Assembly: GCA_964588325.1 (NCBI GenBank)
Contig: CAZPOR010000003.1
Span: 62,001-126,000, forward strand
DNA length: 64,000 nucleotides
DNA from: Thiovibrio sp964588325
Lineage (GTDB): Bacteria > Desulfobacterota > Desulfobulbia > Desulfobulbales > Desulfurivibrionaceae
Direction of reading: 5' to 3'
In this document: positions 16,797 through 25,601 of the stretch, piece after piece
Layout: each line of letters starts with the position of its first letter
How positions within the stretch are numbered: position 1 is the first letter of the stretch
Program-made: the position numbers and the translations under genes
Notes under the pieces: model-generated
What the model was told of the DNA's origin: nothing
Seen by the model: only the letters and a program-made list of their open reading frames with translations
Databases searched by the model: none

Positions 16797-18641
16797 ATGA
16801 TTCATGAATACTGGCAGAGAGCCTGGAAGCTCGCTGGCGGCTGGCCTGCGGCATTGGCGATCACCATCCTCTGGTATGGTTTGCTCCAGGGAGTGAATTG
16901 GTTCTGTTTTGAAGTGGTGGTTGCACCCGGTGCCATTGCCAAGGATCTTGCCGCGCATCTGCTTCTCGGTGCGTTTTTTTACGCCATGGCCCGGGGGGCG
17001 GGCTGGTTTTTTGCCTCAATCGCCATGCTGCTGACCCTTCTCCATTGCGGTAATGCGGCCAAGGTGGCGATCCTCGGCGGTCCGGTAATGCCCGACGATT
17101 TCTGGGCCTTGCCCAACCTGCTCCTGCTGCTGCACGGCTGGCCTTTGGCCATGACGGCTGCCTGTGGCGCCATCGGAGCTGTCATTCTGCTCGGCATGGC
17201 GAATCCGCGCAAAAAACGGGCACTGATAGCCGCAAGCCTCATCGCCTGCGGTGTAACCGCTCTGGTCCGTTGGCCGGCGGCGATAATCATGGCCATGGAC
17301 AACACTTTTGGCAACAGTGTCTGGGATCAACGGGGCAACTTCGAACAACGGGGCATCCTGATTCACCTGACCCAGGAAGTCGCGCGTTTCCTTGCCAGGT
17401 CGGGGCATCCTCCCACAAGGGCCGAGGTGGAGGCGGCGGCTTCGTTTCTCAATGCGAAAACATTCCGTCCTGGCAATGGCGTTCAGCAAGCAAAGATGCG
17501 GGCCCCGCAGCGTAATGTCCATATCATAGTCTTGGAATCGTTTTGGGATCCGATGCAGCTTGTGAACGCCGGTTTTTCCGATGACCCTCTGGATTCGCGG
17601 TTTCGCGCCCTGTGGCAGGCGGCAGGCAGGTCGCAAGCATTGTCTCCCGTTTTCGGCGGCTACACCGCGAATGCGGAATTCGAGGCGCTTTGCGGCTTTC
17701 CGGTTATTGACGATGCGGTGTTCTTTGAGGGGCGGCTTCGCCAAAACGCTCCCTGTCTGCCTCGCCATCTCGCTGAATCGGGGTACGCCACGGTAGCCTC
17801 CCACCCGAATGTCCCCGCGTTCTGGAACAGGATCCATGCCTACCGGCGTATGGGATTTCAGCGATATTTATCTCAGGACGACTTTGCCCAAGATGATATG
17901 AATCGGGAATTTTTGAGCGATGTTTCCCTGTATCGCCAGGTGCTTGAACGCCTCCGGCCTTTGCGGGAAGAAAATATTCCGGTGATGAACTATATCCTGA
18001 CTTTCTTCGGCCATCTGGATTACCCCCTTGGCCCCGGCCGGCCACGGATGATCACAGCGGAGAGCGCCGAACCGATGGTCGAGGCGTACGCAAATGTCGT
18101 GTATTATAAGTCCCGGGAGCTCATGGATTTTATCGATATCTTGCGGCAGGTTGATCCTGAAGGTCTGATCGTCGTCTTTGGCGACCACCTGCCTTTTCTG
18201 GGTAACAACTTCGGCGGCTACGCGGAATCCGGCCTGCTCGCCACTGACCGTGGAGACTTCACCGACGCCATGTTTAAAACCCTAACAGCCACGCCTCTGA
18301 TCATTATAAACGGCACGGCAGGCCCACTGTCAACCGGCGACCTGGCTATGTATCGTTTGCCGGACCTTATCTTGACCCTGCTCCATGACGAGCGGCCATC
18401 GATTATGGCTTTGTCCCGAACTCCGCCGGGAGCCAATATTCGGCCTCTGCCGGGCATGCAGTTTGTTGCTTACGGCGGCGATGGCGTAGCCACTTGCCGG
18501 GGAAGCGACAACGAGCCTGTTTGGTGCGGGGATGTTGCTCGCTGGCTTGGAGCCGTGGAAACGCTTAGCCGGGACATCTATTCGGGCCAAACGTATCTCC
18601 TCGGCACGGCCGAACAGAGCGAAATTTGTAGGGCTCTGTAA
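16797..18641 (+). CDS. LtaS/MdoB-family phosphoglycerol-transferase-like membrane protein
   Basis: 614 residues. About four or five N-terminal membrane helices (residues 15-165) are followed by an alkaline-phosphatase-fold periplasmic domain. Family marks are VHIIVLESFWDP (metal-binding Glu), GGYTANAEFEALCGFP with the catalytic Thr at residue 290, FGHLDYPL and VVFGDHLPF. Gram-negative members add phosphoglycerol to periplasmic glucans or modify other surface glycans; the substrate here is not predictable. It lies between the flagellar hook operon and a second hook gene on the other strand, which is unusual, so a surface or flagellum-related role is only a guess. The ribosome-binding site is weak. 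Confidence 0.85.
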   Translation: MIHEYWQRAWKLAGGWPAALAITILWYGLLQGVNWFCFEVVVAPGAIAKDLAAHLLLGAFFYAMARGAGWFFASIAMLLTLLHCGNAAKVAILGGPVMPDDFWALPNLLLLLHGWPLAMTAACGAIGAVILLGMANPRKKRALIAASLIACGVTALVRWPAAIIMAMDNTFGNSVWDQRGNFEQRGILIHLTQEVARFLARSGHPPTRAEVEAAASFLNAKTFRPGNGVQQAKMRAPQRNVHIIVLESFWDPMQLVNAGFSDDPLDSRFRALWQAAGRSQALSPVFGGYTANAEFEALCGFPVIDDAVFFEGRLRQNAPCLPRHLAESGYATVASHPNVPAFWNRIHAYRRMGFQRYLSQDDFAQDDMNREFLSDVSLYRQVLERLRPLREENIPVMNYILTFFGHLDYPLGPGRPRMITAESAEPMVEAYANVVYYKSRELMDFIDILRQVDPEGLIVVFGDHLPFLGNNFGGYAESGLLATDRGDFTDAMFKTLTATPLIIINGTAGPLSTGDLAMYRLPDLILTLLHDERPSIMALSRTPPGANIRPLPGMQFVAYGGDGVATCRGSDNEPVWCGDVARWLGAVETLSRDIYSGQTYLLGTAEQSEICRAL

Positions 18642-18672
18642 TTTCCTTAAGGTAACCCCCCGGCTTTGCCGG
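18639..18672. repeat. dispersed repeat family C, copy 2
   Basis: 34 bp identical to 10793-10826, containing the palindrome CCCGGCTTTGCCGG. It overlaps the last bases of the LtaS-like gene and sits between two convergent genes, where it may also act as a terminator. Confidence 0.8.
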
Positions 18673-18708
18673 TGGAAGCTGACCCCCTCTTCTCCCTGAG
18701 AAGAAAGG

Positions 18709-20604
18709 CTACCTGATCATCTGAATCAATTTTTCATACATTTCATCGGCGGTGGAAAGGCTTTTGGCGTTGGCCTGGAAGGCCCGCTGGGTGGTGATGA
18801 CATCCACCATTTCCCGGCCAAGATCGACATTGGACATCTCCAGGGTGTAGTTGGTGGCGGTGCCGAAGGACGGCTGGCCCGCGGTGCCGATTATTGCCAT
18901 GCCTGCTTTATCCGTGGCCACGAAGTTGTTGTCGCCCACGGAGCGCAATCCTTGCAGGTTCATGAAGTTGGCCAGCACCAGTTGGGCCTGGGTGATATTC
19001 TGGCCGTTGGAATACTGTCCGGTGATAAAGCCCTGGCTGTCCACGCTGATGTCCTGAAGCCTGCCTTTGCCGTATCCGTTCTGACTTTGATACAGTATCG
19101 AGGAAGGGGTCGCGTAGTTGGTGGTGGTCAACCCCGCGCTTTGATATCTGTCTTCGAGTTCAACGGTGAAGGTGGAATTCTGGTTGCCGAAGATCTGGGC
19201 AATGGTCGGGTCGGTGAGCGGGGTGGCCCCGCCGGCATTGGCATGGGTGATCGAGGAGATCGCCAATTGGCTGTCTCCCACTTCGGTGTCGGTGAGGGTG
19301 AGCCGATCGTCGATTATTCCTGCGGTGCAGGCAAACTGGGCTTCCAGCCCGGCAAGAAAATCCGCGACTGTCTGGGAAGAATTCACCGTGTAGGTATATG
19401 AGGCTGCGGTTCCGTCTCCGGTGGTACCTTGGAGGGTGATCGTATCGCCGGTCTGCACGGTGTTGCCGAGGCTGTCTGAAACCGTGTTCCAGGTGGAGGT
19501 GGCGCTGATAAGCCCCGAGGTGGTGGCGGAGCTGAAGGCCGGGGCGGGACTGACCACCGCCAGCGGCTTGGGAGTGTTGCCAAAGCTCAGGGTTGAGGAG
19601 TTGTTGATCGGGGTGCCGGTAAAATTGAAGTCGAAGCTGTAGTAGGATTCGCCCCTGGCAAGGGTCAGCAGGTTGGTGACCGCGGCCGGATCGACGTTGC
19701 CGTCGGGCGGCACGTTCCAGCACTGGATGTTGCTCAGGTCGCCGTTGTTTGAAAAGGAGAGCACGCCGTAGAGCAGGGCCCCGGCCCCCTTGTTCGTGGC
19801 GCTGTCGTACCGGGTGCCGCCGGAGCTCAGCCGCTGATCCAGAGCGGGGCTGCAGGTGACGAGAAACTCCTGTTCGTTGGGGTTTGCGGTTGCATCAAAA
19901 TAGACAGTCAGATCGTAGGTGGTCGAGGGGGTCGATAATGGGGTGGTTTCATCGGCCGGGCCGTATATCTTCAGCGCGGTTTTAAAGTCGTAGCTGCTCG
20001 CGGCAATGGGTTGGGCGGTGTCGGTCCCGTTCCAACTGTCAAACAGGGTAATCGGGCTGGCGGTTGGTTCCTGCAAGGCCGGATTGTTCTGGATGTTCAG
20101 CATCAGTTGCACCTGGCTGGTCGCCGATTGGGGCGCAATGCTCTTGACCAGGATATCGCCGACCGTGGTGGGCGAGCCGGTGGAGGCGCTCAGGTTATAG
20201 CCCTGCACAAACTGGCCGGTCTGGGTGGTTAGATTGTAGGCGTTGGGCTCGGCGCCCAGGTGATTCACCAGATCGAAGTTTCCGGATCGGGTGTAGGTGT
20301 TTGCCATGGTGGCATCGGGAGGGCGCACCATGAAGAATCCCGGACCGCTGAGCGCCATGTCCGTGGCCTTGCCGGTGGTTCCAAGCATGCCGTCGGTAAA
20401 GGATGTCCCGATGTTGCCAAGCCGGACGCCGTGTCCCACGGAGATGGAGCCGAGGGTGGTTTCAAAAATGTCGGCGAACTGGGTTTGGCTTGTTTTGAAG
20501 GAGTTGGTATTGACATTGGCGACATTGTTTGCCGTGACGTTGAGCTTCTGGCTCATGGCGTTTACGCCGCTTATGCCGTTGTAGAAAGATGCCAGTAAAT
20601 CCAT
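18709..20604 (-). CDS. flgE: flagellar hook protein FlgE, second paralogue
   Basis: 631 residues. The N-terminal D0 helix (MDLLASFYNGISGVNAMSQ, then VTANNVANVNTNSFKTS) and the C-terminal D0 helix (SNVDLGREMVDVITTQRAFQANAKSLSTADEMYEKLIQMIR) mark it as FlgE. The central part shares blocks with the 804-residue copy (GAGALLYGVLSFSNNGDLSN, WNVPPDGNVDP, SYYSFDFNFTG) but is shorter by about 170 residues. The start at 20604 follows GAGGCG; the open frame running further upstream to 20760 crosses the promoter and is not used. It is transcribed alone from its own sigma-54 promoter, opposite to the main cluster. Confidence 0.93.
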   Translation of the reverse strand: MDLLASFYNGISGVNAMSQKLNVTANNVANVNTNSFKTSQTQFADIFETTLGSISVGHGVRLGNIGTSFTDGMLGTTGKATDMALSGPGFFMVRPPDATMANTYTRSGNFDLVNHLGAEPNAYNLTTQTGQFVQGYNLSASTGSPTTVGDILVKSIAPQSATSQVQLMLNIQNNPALQEPTASPITLFDSWNGTDTAQPIAASSYDFKTALKIYGPADETTPLSTPSTTYDLTVYFDATANPNEQEFLVTCSPALDQRLSSGGTRYDSATNKGAGALLYGVLSFSNNGDLSNIQCWNVPPDGNVDPAAVTNLLTLARGESYYSFDFNFTGTPINNSSTLSFGNTPKPLAVVSPAPAFSSATTSGLISATSTWNTVSDSLGNTVQTGDTITLQGTTGDGTAASYTYTVNSSQTVADFLAGLEAQFACTAGIIDDRLTLTDTEVGDSQLAISSITHANAGGATPLTDPTIAQIFGNQNSTFTVELEDRYQSAGLTTTNYATPSSILYQSQNGYGKGRLQDISVDSQGFITGQYSNGQNITQAQLVLANFMNLQGLRSVGDNNFVATDKAGMAIIGTAGQPSFGTATNYTLEMSNVDLGREMVDVITTQRAFQANAKSLSTADEMYEKLIQMIR

Positions 20605-20653
20605 AGTGCGCCTCGCTTTATATTCTGGATATGGAGCTGCCGCACTGAAGTAA

Positions 20654-20669
20654 AGCAAGACTCGTGCCA
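20654..20669 (-). promoter_or_regulatory. sigma-54 promoter of the second flgE
   Basis: On the minus strand the sequence reads TGGCAC-N5-TTGCT, an exact -24/-12 consensus, about 50 bp upstream of the ATG at 20604. Confidence 0.9.
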
Positions 20670-20760
20670 GGAGGTATGCTGCGGTGGGTTTGCAATACTG
20701 TTGGTTGGTTAGTCTCATGCAGGGAAGCGAGAGAACGAGACTCCGAAACTCGGAAGCCAC

Positions 20761-20836
20761 CCTTCGACAGGCTCAGGGTGAACGGTAATTGTATTAAATC
20801 ATTGACTTTTTCCGTTCGTGGTGAGCCTGTCGAACC
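20761..20836. repeat. dispersed palindrome family A, copy 1
   Basis: Two inverted arms built on TTCGACAGGCTCAG (left) and CTGAGCCTGTCGAA-like (right, here GTGAGCCTGTCGAA), each continuing into GAACGG / CCGTTC, around a central AT-rich loop of about 30 bases. Copies 2 and 3 are at 21778-21846 and 25365-25438. Confidence 0.85.
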
Positions 20837-20901
20837 ACAAATAAGGTTATTGCAGGAATCTCTCTTGTGAGGTGTTGCGATGAATTGGCGCAAGGGGATC
20901 G

Positions 20902-20943
20902 CCTGTTCCGGAGCCGGGAAAATTTTGCCGGAACCGGAACAGG
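20902..20943. repeat. inverted repeat downstream of cooC
   Basis: Perfect 10-bp arms CCTGTTCCGG / CCGGAACAGG around a further internal stem-like stretch. It lies just after the cooC stop codon. No T run follows, so it may protect or attenuate the transcript rather than terminate it. Confidence 0.5.
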
Positions 20944-20957
20944 GAGGCAATGTTGTC

Positions 20958-21716
20958 CTATTGCAGAAACGCGTCGAAGATGGCGAAGGCCTTGTGCACT
21001 GCGGGCACTTGCCCGTCGAGTTGTAGGTAGGATTGTCCCGTGATTTCCTGGCTTACCAGTTCGTTGCTTGCAGGCAAAAGGCCGCCCAGGGGCAGATCGG
21101 TGGATTGCACCGCCTCGTCTATCTTGGCCAGCAGCTCCGGGCTGGCCGGTTCGGGCACCCGGTTGACGATGAGGCATTTTTTCTTGATGCTGATGGCCAG
21201 GGGGCCGGTGAGTTCGGCGATTCGAGTGGCGGTCATGATCCCCCGGGCCGAGGGGTCGGAGACCACGATGAGGTAGTCGATGTCCCGCAGGTTCATGCGG
21301 CTGAGGTGCTCCATGCCCGCCTCGTTGTCCACCACGATGTACTTGTAGTTGTCGGCGAGATGGTCCATGGTCATGGCCAGGTGCTGGTTGGCCGCGCAGT
21401 AGCAGCCCGGCCCGTCGGGCTGGCCCATGGCCATGAGGTCGAAGCCGTTGGCCTCCACCAGGGCCTGGTGCACCTTCATCTCCATGTACTGGTCCCGGGT
21501 CATGTTGGGCGGCATGTCGCCCTTGAGTTCCTTTCTGATCTGGCCGATGGTGGCGCCGAGTTTCAGTCCCAGCAATTCGTTGAGATTGGCGTTGGCGTCG
21601 GCATCCACGGCGAGGATGGGGGTCATGTTCCGCTCGGTCAGGTATTTGATGAGCAGGGCGGAAATGGTGGTCTTGCCGACTCCGCCCTTGCCAGCCAGGG
21701 CAATGATTTTAGGCAT
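20958..21716 (-). CDS. cooC: CooC-type nickel-insertion ATPase (MinD/ParA superfamily)
   Basis: 252 residues. Deviant Walker A motif GKGGVGKTT (9-17), a DADAN switch (38-42) and the CooC-specific Cys pair GPGCYC (C105, C107) that binds metal between the two subunits of the dimer. CooC proteins load Ni into carbon monoxide dehydrogenase or CODH/acetyl-CoA synthase. No CODH gene is in this window, so the enzyme it serves must lie elsewhere. It is a single-gene unit between the second flgE and ileS. Confidence 0.88.
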   Translation of the reverse strand: MPKIIALAGKGGVGKTTISALLIKYLTERNMTPILAVDADANANLNELLGLKLGATIGQIRKELKGDMPPNMTRDQYMEMKVHQALVEANGFDLMAMGQPDGPGCYCAANQHLAMTMDHLADNYKYIVVDNEAGMEHLSRMNLRDIDYLIVVSDPSARGIMTATRIAELTGPLAISIKKKCLIVNRVPEPASPELLAKIDEAVQSTDLPLGGLLPASNELVSQEITGQSYLQLDGQVPAVHKAFAIFDAFLQ

Positions 21717-21777
21717 GTGATTTCTCCAGGGTAAACGGATAGTGTATCCGGTTTGGTATTATTTTGCATTTGTACCG

Positions 21778-21846
21778 CCCTTCGACAGGCTCAGGACGAA
21801 CGGATAATCATTCAGTTGTTCCGTTCGCCCTGAGCCTGTCGAAGGG
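21778..21846. repeat. dispersed palindrome family A, copy 2
   Basis: Arms TTCGACAGGCTCAGGACGAA and the mirrored TTCGCCCTGAGCCTGTCGAA around about 25 bases. It lies in the 322-bp gap between cooC and ileS; the rest of that gap (21847-22038) shows no gene and must contain the divergent promoters. Confidence 0.85.
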
Positions 21847-22038
21847 AGCTTTTTTCTTGTGCTCCGAATCCATCCAAGTATAGGAACCGAGTCCGCGAAT
21901 GTCAAACCCAAAGCCGGAAGGCAGGGCGAACCGCCCGGAATCCCGGCGATTTTACCCTTGCAACTTGCGGGTGAGCTGGTATGTTTGCTTGTTTCGGAAC
22001 TCAGCACCCAGCACTCAGTTAACATATGGAGATCACCC

Positions 22039-24831
22039 ATGGATTATCGGGCGACATTGAACCTGCCCCAAACCGATTTCAAGATGAAGGCCAACCTCTC
22101 GCAACGAGAGCCGGAGTTCCTCAAGGGTTGGGAGGAGTCCAATCTCTACGCCAAGGTGCAGGAGCAGACCGCAGGCCGACCGCTCTATGTGTTGCACGAC
22201 GGCCCTCCCTATGCCAACGGCCATATCCACATGGGCCATGCCTTGAACAAGATCCTCAAGGACATCATCCTCAAGTCCAGGCGCATGGCGGGTTTTCACT
22301 GCCCCTACGTGCCGGGTTGGGATTGCCACGGCCTGCCCATCGAACTCAACGTGGACAAGGAGTTGGGGCCGAAAAAGAAGGAAATCGGCAAGCTGGCCTT
22401 TCGTGGGGCCTGCCGCAACTATGCCGGGAAATGGATCAAGAAGCAGAAAGACGAGTTTAAGCGCCTCGGGGTGCTGGGCGACTGGGACACCCCCTATCTG
22501 ACCATCGATTACAAGTACGAAGCGTCCATTGCCCGCGAGTTCAACCGCTTTCTGCTTTCCGGCGCGGTGACCCGCAGCAAGAAGCCGGTGCACTGGTGTT
22601 CCTCCTGCCGGACCGCCCTGGCCGAGGCCGAGGTGGAGTATTACGACCATACCTCCCCCTCCATCTATGTGAAGTTCCCGGTGGCCGAGGATCTGGGCGA
22701 TGCTATTCCCGCCCTGGCCGGGGAGAAGGTTTCGGCGGTGATCTGGACCACCACCCCCTGGACCCTGCCCGCCAACCTGGGGGTGGCTTTCCATCCCGAT
22801 TACCCCTATGTTGGGGTCCGGGTTGGCTCCGAGGTTCTCATCCTGGCCGAGGGCCTGATGGAGCAGGCCCTTACTGCATGGGGCATCGACGACTACGAGG
22901 TTCTTGCCACCTTTTCCGCCAGGCTGCTTGAGGGCAAAAAATGCCGTCACCCGTTTCTGGATCGCGATTCCCTCATGGTTCTGGCCCATTACGTGACCCT
23001 GGACACCGGCACCGGCTGCGTGCACACCGCGCCAGGCCACGGCCGGGAAGACTACCTGACCGGGATCAACTACAACCTGCCCGTCCTTTCGCCGGTGGGC
23101 AACGATGGCCGTTTCACCGAGGAGGCCGGGCCCTATGCCGGGCTCTTCATCTTCGAGGCTAATTCGCAGATCACCGCGGACATGGCGGAACAGGGGTCGC
23201 TGATCAAGGAAGCCAAGCTCTCCCACAGCTACCCCCATTGCTGGCGCTGCAAGAAGCCGGTGATCTTCCGGGCCACGGAGCAGTGGTTCATCTCCATGGA
23301 GGCCAACGAGCTGCGGAACAAGGCCCTGGCCGCGATCAAGGACGTGCGCTGGATCCCTCAATGGGGCATGGAGCGCATCCTCGGCATGGTGGAGAACCGG
23401 CCGGACTGGTGCCTCTCGCGCCAGCGCGCCTGGGGCGTGCCCCTTACCGTGGTGTATTGCGAACAATGCGGCGAGGTGCTCAACGACGCAACCATCATGG
23501 AGCGCATCACCGCCCTCTTTGAAAAGGAAGGGGCAGACGCCTGGTTCAGCCATGAGTTGGCCGATTTCATCGGGCCGGACGCCAAGTGTAAAAAATGCGG
23601 GAGCGCGGAGTTCATCAAGGAAGAGGATATCCTCGATGTCTGGTTCGATTCCGGGGTGAGCTATGCCGCTGTGCTGGAAGAGCGCGCCGAGCTGGCCGCG
23701 CCTGCGGATTTGTATCTGGAAGGCAGCGACCAGCACCGCGGCTGGTTCCAGAGCGCTCTTTTGGCCTCGGTGGGCACCCGTGGCATCCCGCCGTACAAGT
23801 CGGTGCTCACCCACGGCTTTGTCGTGGACGGCCAGGGCAAAAAGATGTCCAAGAGTATCGGTAACGTCATCGCCCCAGAGGAGATCATCAAGAAGTACGG
23901 GGCCGAGATTCTGCGCCTCTGGGTGGCTTCCGAGGATTACCGCGACGATATCAAGATCTCGGACACCATCCTCCAGCAACTGGCCGACGCCTACCGCAAG
24001 ATTCGCAACACGGTGCGTTTCATCCTCGGCAACCTCTACGATTTCGACCCGGCCACCAATACGGTGCCGGACAGCGAGATGGACGAGCTGGACCGCTGGG
24101 CGCTTTATCAGTTTGAGCTGTTGAAGATGAAGGTGCTCAAGGGCTACGAGGTTTTTGAGTTCCACCCCGTGTTCCACGGGTTGACCAACTTCTGCACGGT
24201 GAGCATGTCCGCCCTGTATCTCGATGTGCTCAAAGACCGGCTCTACACCCTGCCTGCCAATTCCCGCGAGCGGCGGGCCGCCCAGACTGCGCTGTATGAA
24301 ATCGTCGATGGCCTGACCCGGCTCATGGCCCCGGTGCTAACCTTCATGGCCGCCGAGGTCTGGGATTTTCTGCCCGGCAAGGGGCAGCGCGAAGACACTG
24401 TCTGTGTCGCCCTGTTCCCGGAGTTGAAGCCGGAACGGGTTGGCGACAAAGTGTTGGCCGAGAAGTGGGACAAGGTTTTGCGGGTGCGGTCCGAATTGAC
24501 CAAGGCGCTGGAGATTGCCCGGCGCGACAAGGTTATCGGCCATTCCCTGGAGGCGGAGGTGGTGGTGGCCGCGAGCGGCGAGCTGGGCGGATTTCTGGCT
24601 GCCAACTGGCAGACCTTGCAAGGTGTGGCCATTGTTTCGCGCATGGAGCTGATGGGCTCCTTGCCGGAGCCGGGCTTTGTCAGCGCCGAACTGCCGGAAC
24701 TTTCCGTGCTGGTGCGCTCGGCCAGGGGTGAAAAATGCGAACGCTGCTGGCTGCGCTCCGAGGAACTGGGCAGCGATGGGGCCCATCCCAGCCTCTGCCC
24801 CCGTTGCACCTCCGTGGTGGTGGCACGTTGA
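22039..24831 (+). CDS. ileS: isoleucyl-tRNA synthetase
   Basis: Class Ia synthetase of 930 residues that charges tRNA-Ile. The HIGH-type signature is PPYANGHIHMGHALNK (about 57-72), the KMSKS loop is GKKMSKSIGN, and the CP1 editing domain has TTTPWTLPANLGVAFHPDY and HTAPGHGREDY. The C-terminal zinc finger (CERCW...CPRC) is present, so this is the bacterial type. The ATG at 22039 follows GGAG at correct spacing; an in-frame start at 21859 would add 60 residues without homology. The stop codon overlaps the start of lspA. Confidence 0.97.
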   Translation: MDYRATLNLPQTDFKMKANLSQREPEFLKGWEESNLYAKVQEQTAGRPLYVLHDGPPYANGHIHMGHALNKILKDIILKSRRMAGFHCPYVPGWDCHGLPIELNVDKELGPKKKEIGKLAFRGACRNYAGKWIKKQKDEFKRLGVLGDWDTPYLTIDYKYEASIAREFNRFLLSGAVTRSKKPVHWCSSCRTALAEAEVEYYDHTSPSIYVKFPVAEDLGDAIPALAGEKVSAVIWTTTPWTLPANLGVAFHPDYPYVGVRVGSEVLILAEGLMEQALTAWGIDDYEVLATFSARLLEGKKCRHPFLDRDSLMVLAHYVTLDTGTGCVHTAPGHGREDYLTGINYNLPVLSPVGNDGRFTEEAGPYAGLFIFEANSQITADMAEQGSLIKEAKLSHSYPHCWRCKKPVIFRATEQWFISMEANELRNKALAAIKDVRWIPQWGMERILGMVENRPDWCLSRQRAWGVPLTVVYCEQCGEVLNDATIMERITALFEKEGADAWFSHELADFIGPDAKCKKCGSAEFIKEEDILDVWFDSGVSYAAVLEERAELAAPADLYLEGSDQHRGWFQSALLASVGTRGIPPYKSVLTHGFVVDGQGKKMSKSIGNVIAPEEIIKKYGAEILRLWVASEDYRDDIKISDTILQQLADAYRKIRNTVRFILGNLYDFDPATNTVPDSEMDELDRWALYQFELLKMKVLKGYEVFEFHPVFHGLTNFCTVSMSALYLDVLKDRLYTLPANSRERRAAQTALYEIVDGLTRLMAPVLTFMAAEVWDFLPGKGQREDTVCVALFPELKPERVGDKVLAEKWDKVLRVRSELTKALEIARRDKVIGHSLEAEVVVAASGELGGFLAANWQTLQGVAIVSRMELMGSLPEPGFVSAELPELSVLVRSARGEKCERCWLRSEELGSDGAHPSLCPRCTSVVVAR

Positions 24832-25325
24832 AAAAGCCCGGTTCGCTCATTATTCCGCTGGCCTGGCTGCTGTCGGTGGTTGTGCTCGATCAGGCAACCA
24901 AGGCTTGGGTTATGGACCGCTTTGCCATGTTCGAGCTGTTGCCCGTCATCCCTGGCCTGTTCAACCTGACCTATCTCACCAACACCGGAGCGGCCTTCGG
25001 CATGCTGGCCGGAGCCCAGACCGTCTGGCGGCAGGTCTTCTTTGTCGGCGTGGCCGTGCTCGCCCTTGGGGTGATGGCTTTTTCCTACCGCCAGTTCCGC
25101 AGCCAAGGCAAGATTTTTGCCCATGCCATCGGCCTGATCGCCGGGGGCGCGGTGGGCAATCTCATCGACCGGCTGCGGTTCGGCGCGGTGGTGGATTTTC
25201 TGGATTTCTATGTCGGCAGCCACCACTGGCCCGCCTTCAATGTGGCGGATTCAGCCATTTGTGTTGGCGTCGGCCTGTTTATTCTGGGCAGTTTTTTGTA
25301 TCCGCCGCAGGAAAGTGAAGAGTGA
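24828..25325 (+). CDS. lspA: lipoprotein signal peptidase LspA
   Basis: Integral-membrane aspartic protease that removes signal peptides from prolipoproteins. 165 residues with four TM segments. Conserved blocks are DQATK, NTGAAFG, GGAVGNLIDRL...VVDFLDF (catalytic Asp) and FNVADSAIC (second catalytic Asp). The probable start is TTG at 24828, overlapping the ileS stop (TTGA). The ileS-lspA coupling is common in bacteria. Longer frames from upstream codons would lie inside ileS. Confidence 0.93.
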   Translation: MKKPGSLIIPLAWLLSVVVLDQATKAWVMDRFAMFELLPVIPGLFNLTYLTNTGAAFGMLAGAQTVWRQVFFVGVAVLALGVMAFSYRQFRSQGKIFAHAIGLIAGGAVGNLIDRLRFGAVVDFLDFYVGSHHWPAFNVADSAICVGVGLFILGSFLYPPQESEE

Positions 25326-25364
25326 AGGGTTTCGGAGCAAGGCCGAAATTTCTTGAGGCCGGTG

Positions 25365-25438
25365 CTTCGACAGGCTCAGCACGAACGGATTTTGTCTTAA
25401 CGCATTGATCTTCCGTTCGCCCTGAGCCTGTCGAAGGG
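25365..25438. repeat. dispersed palindrome family A, copy 3
   Basis: Arms CTTCGACAGGCTCAGCACGAA and TTCGCCCTGAGCCTGTCGAAG around about 30 bases, between lspA and fabD. Confidence 0.85.
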
Positions 25439-25487
25439 CCGCTGTTGCCTTGGAGCGCGGACGGCATGGTAATCAAAACCGTTTTAT

Positions 25488-25535
25488 GCCGTCGTTGCCG
25501 TCACCCCGGCGGAAGCCGGGGTCCAGAGCCCCTTG
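25488..25535. repeat. dispersed repeat family B, copy
   Basis: CACCCCGGCGGAAGCCGGGG palindrome followed by TCCAG, the same half-unit as at 48516-48546, immediately next to a family-A copy and upstream of fabD. Confidence 0.7.
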
Positions 25536-25601
25536 TCCATGGCTTCCGGCTGAAGTTGAGTGATAGCAATCATCAAAAAAATGAACTTGAGGATTTCAGG
25601 T

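Noticed and set aside
16498..16800. Possible 100-codon gene upstream of the LtaS-like gene
   Set aside because: GTG start without a ribosome-binding site, Arg/Asn-rich sequence and no recognisable pattern.
20761..25438. Family-A repeats as a CRISPR array
   Set aside because: Copies are kilobases apart, palindromic and not regularly spaced; no cas genes.
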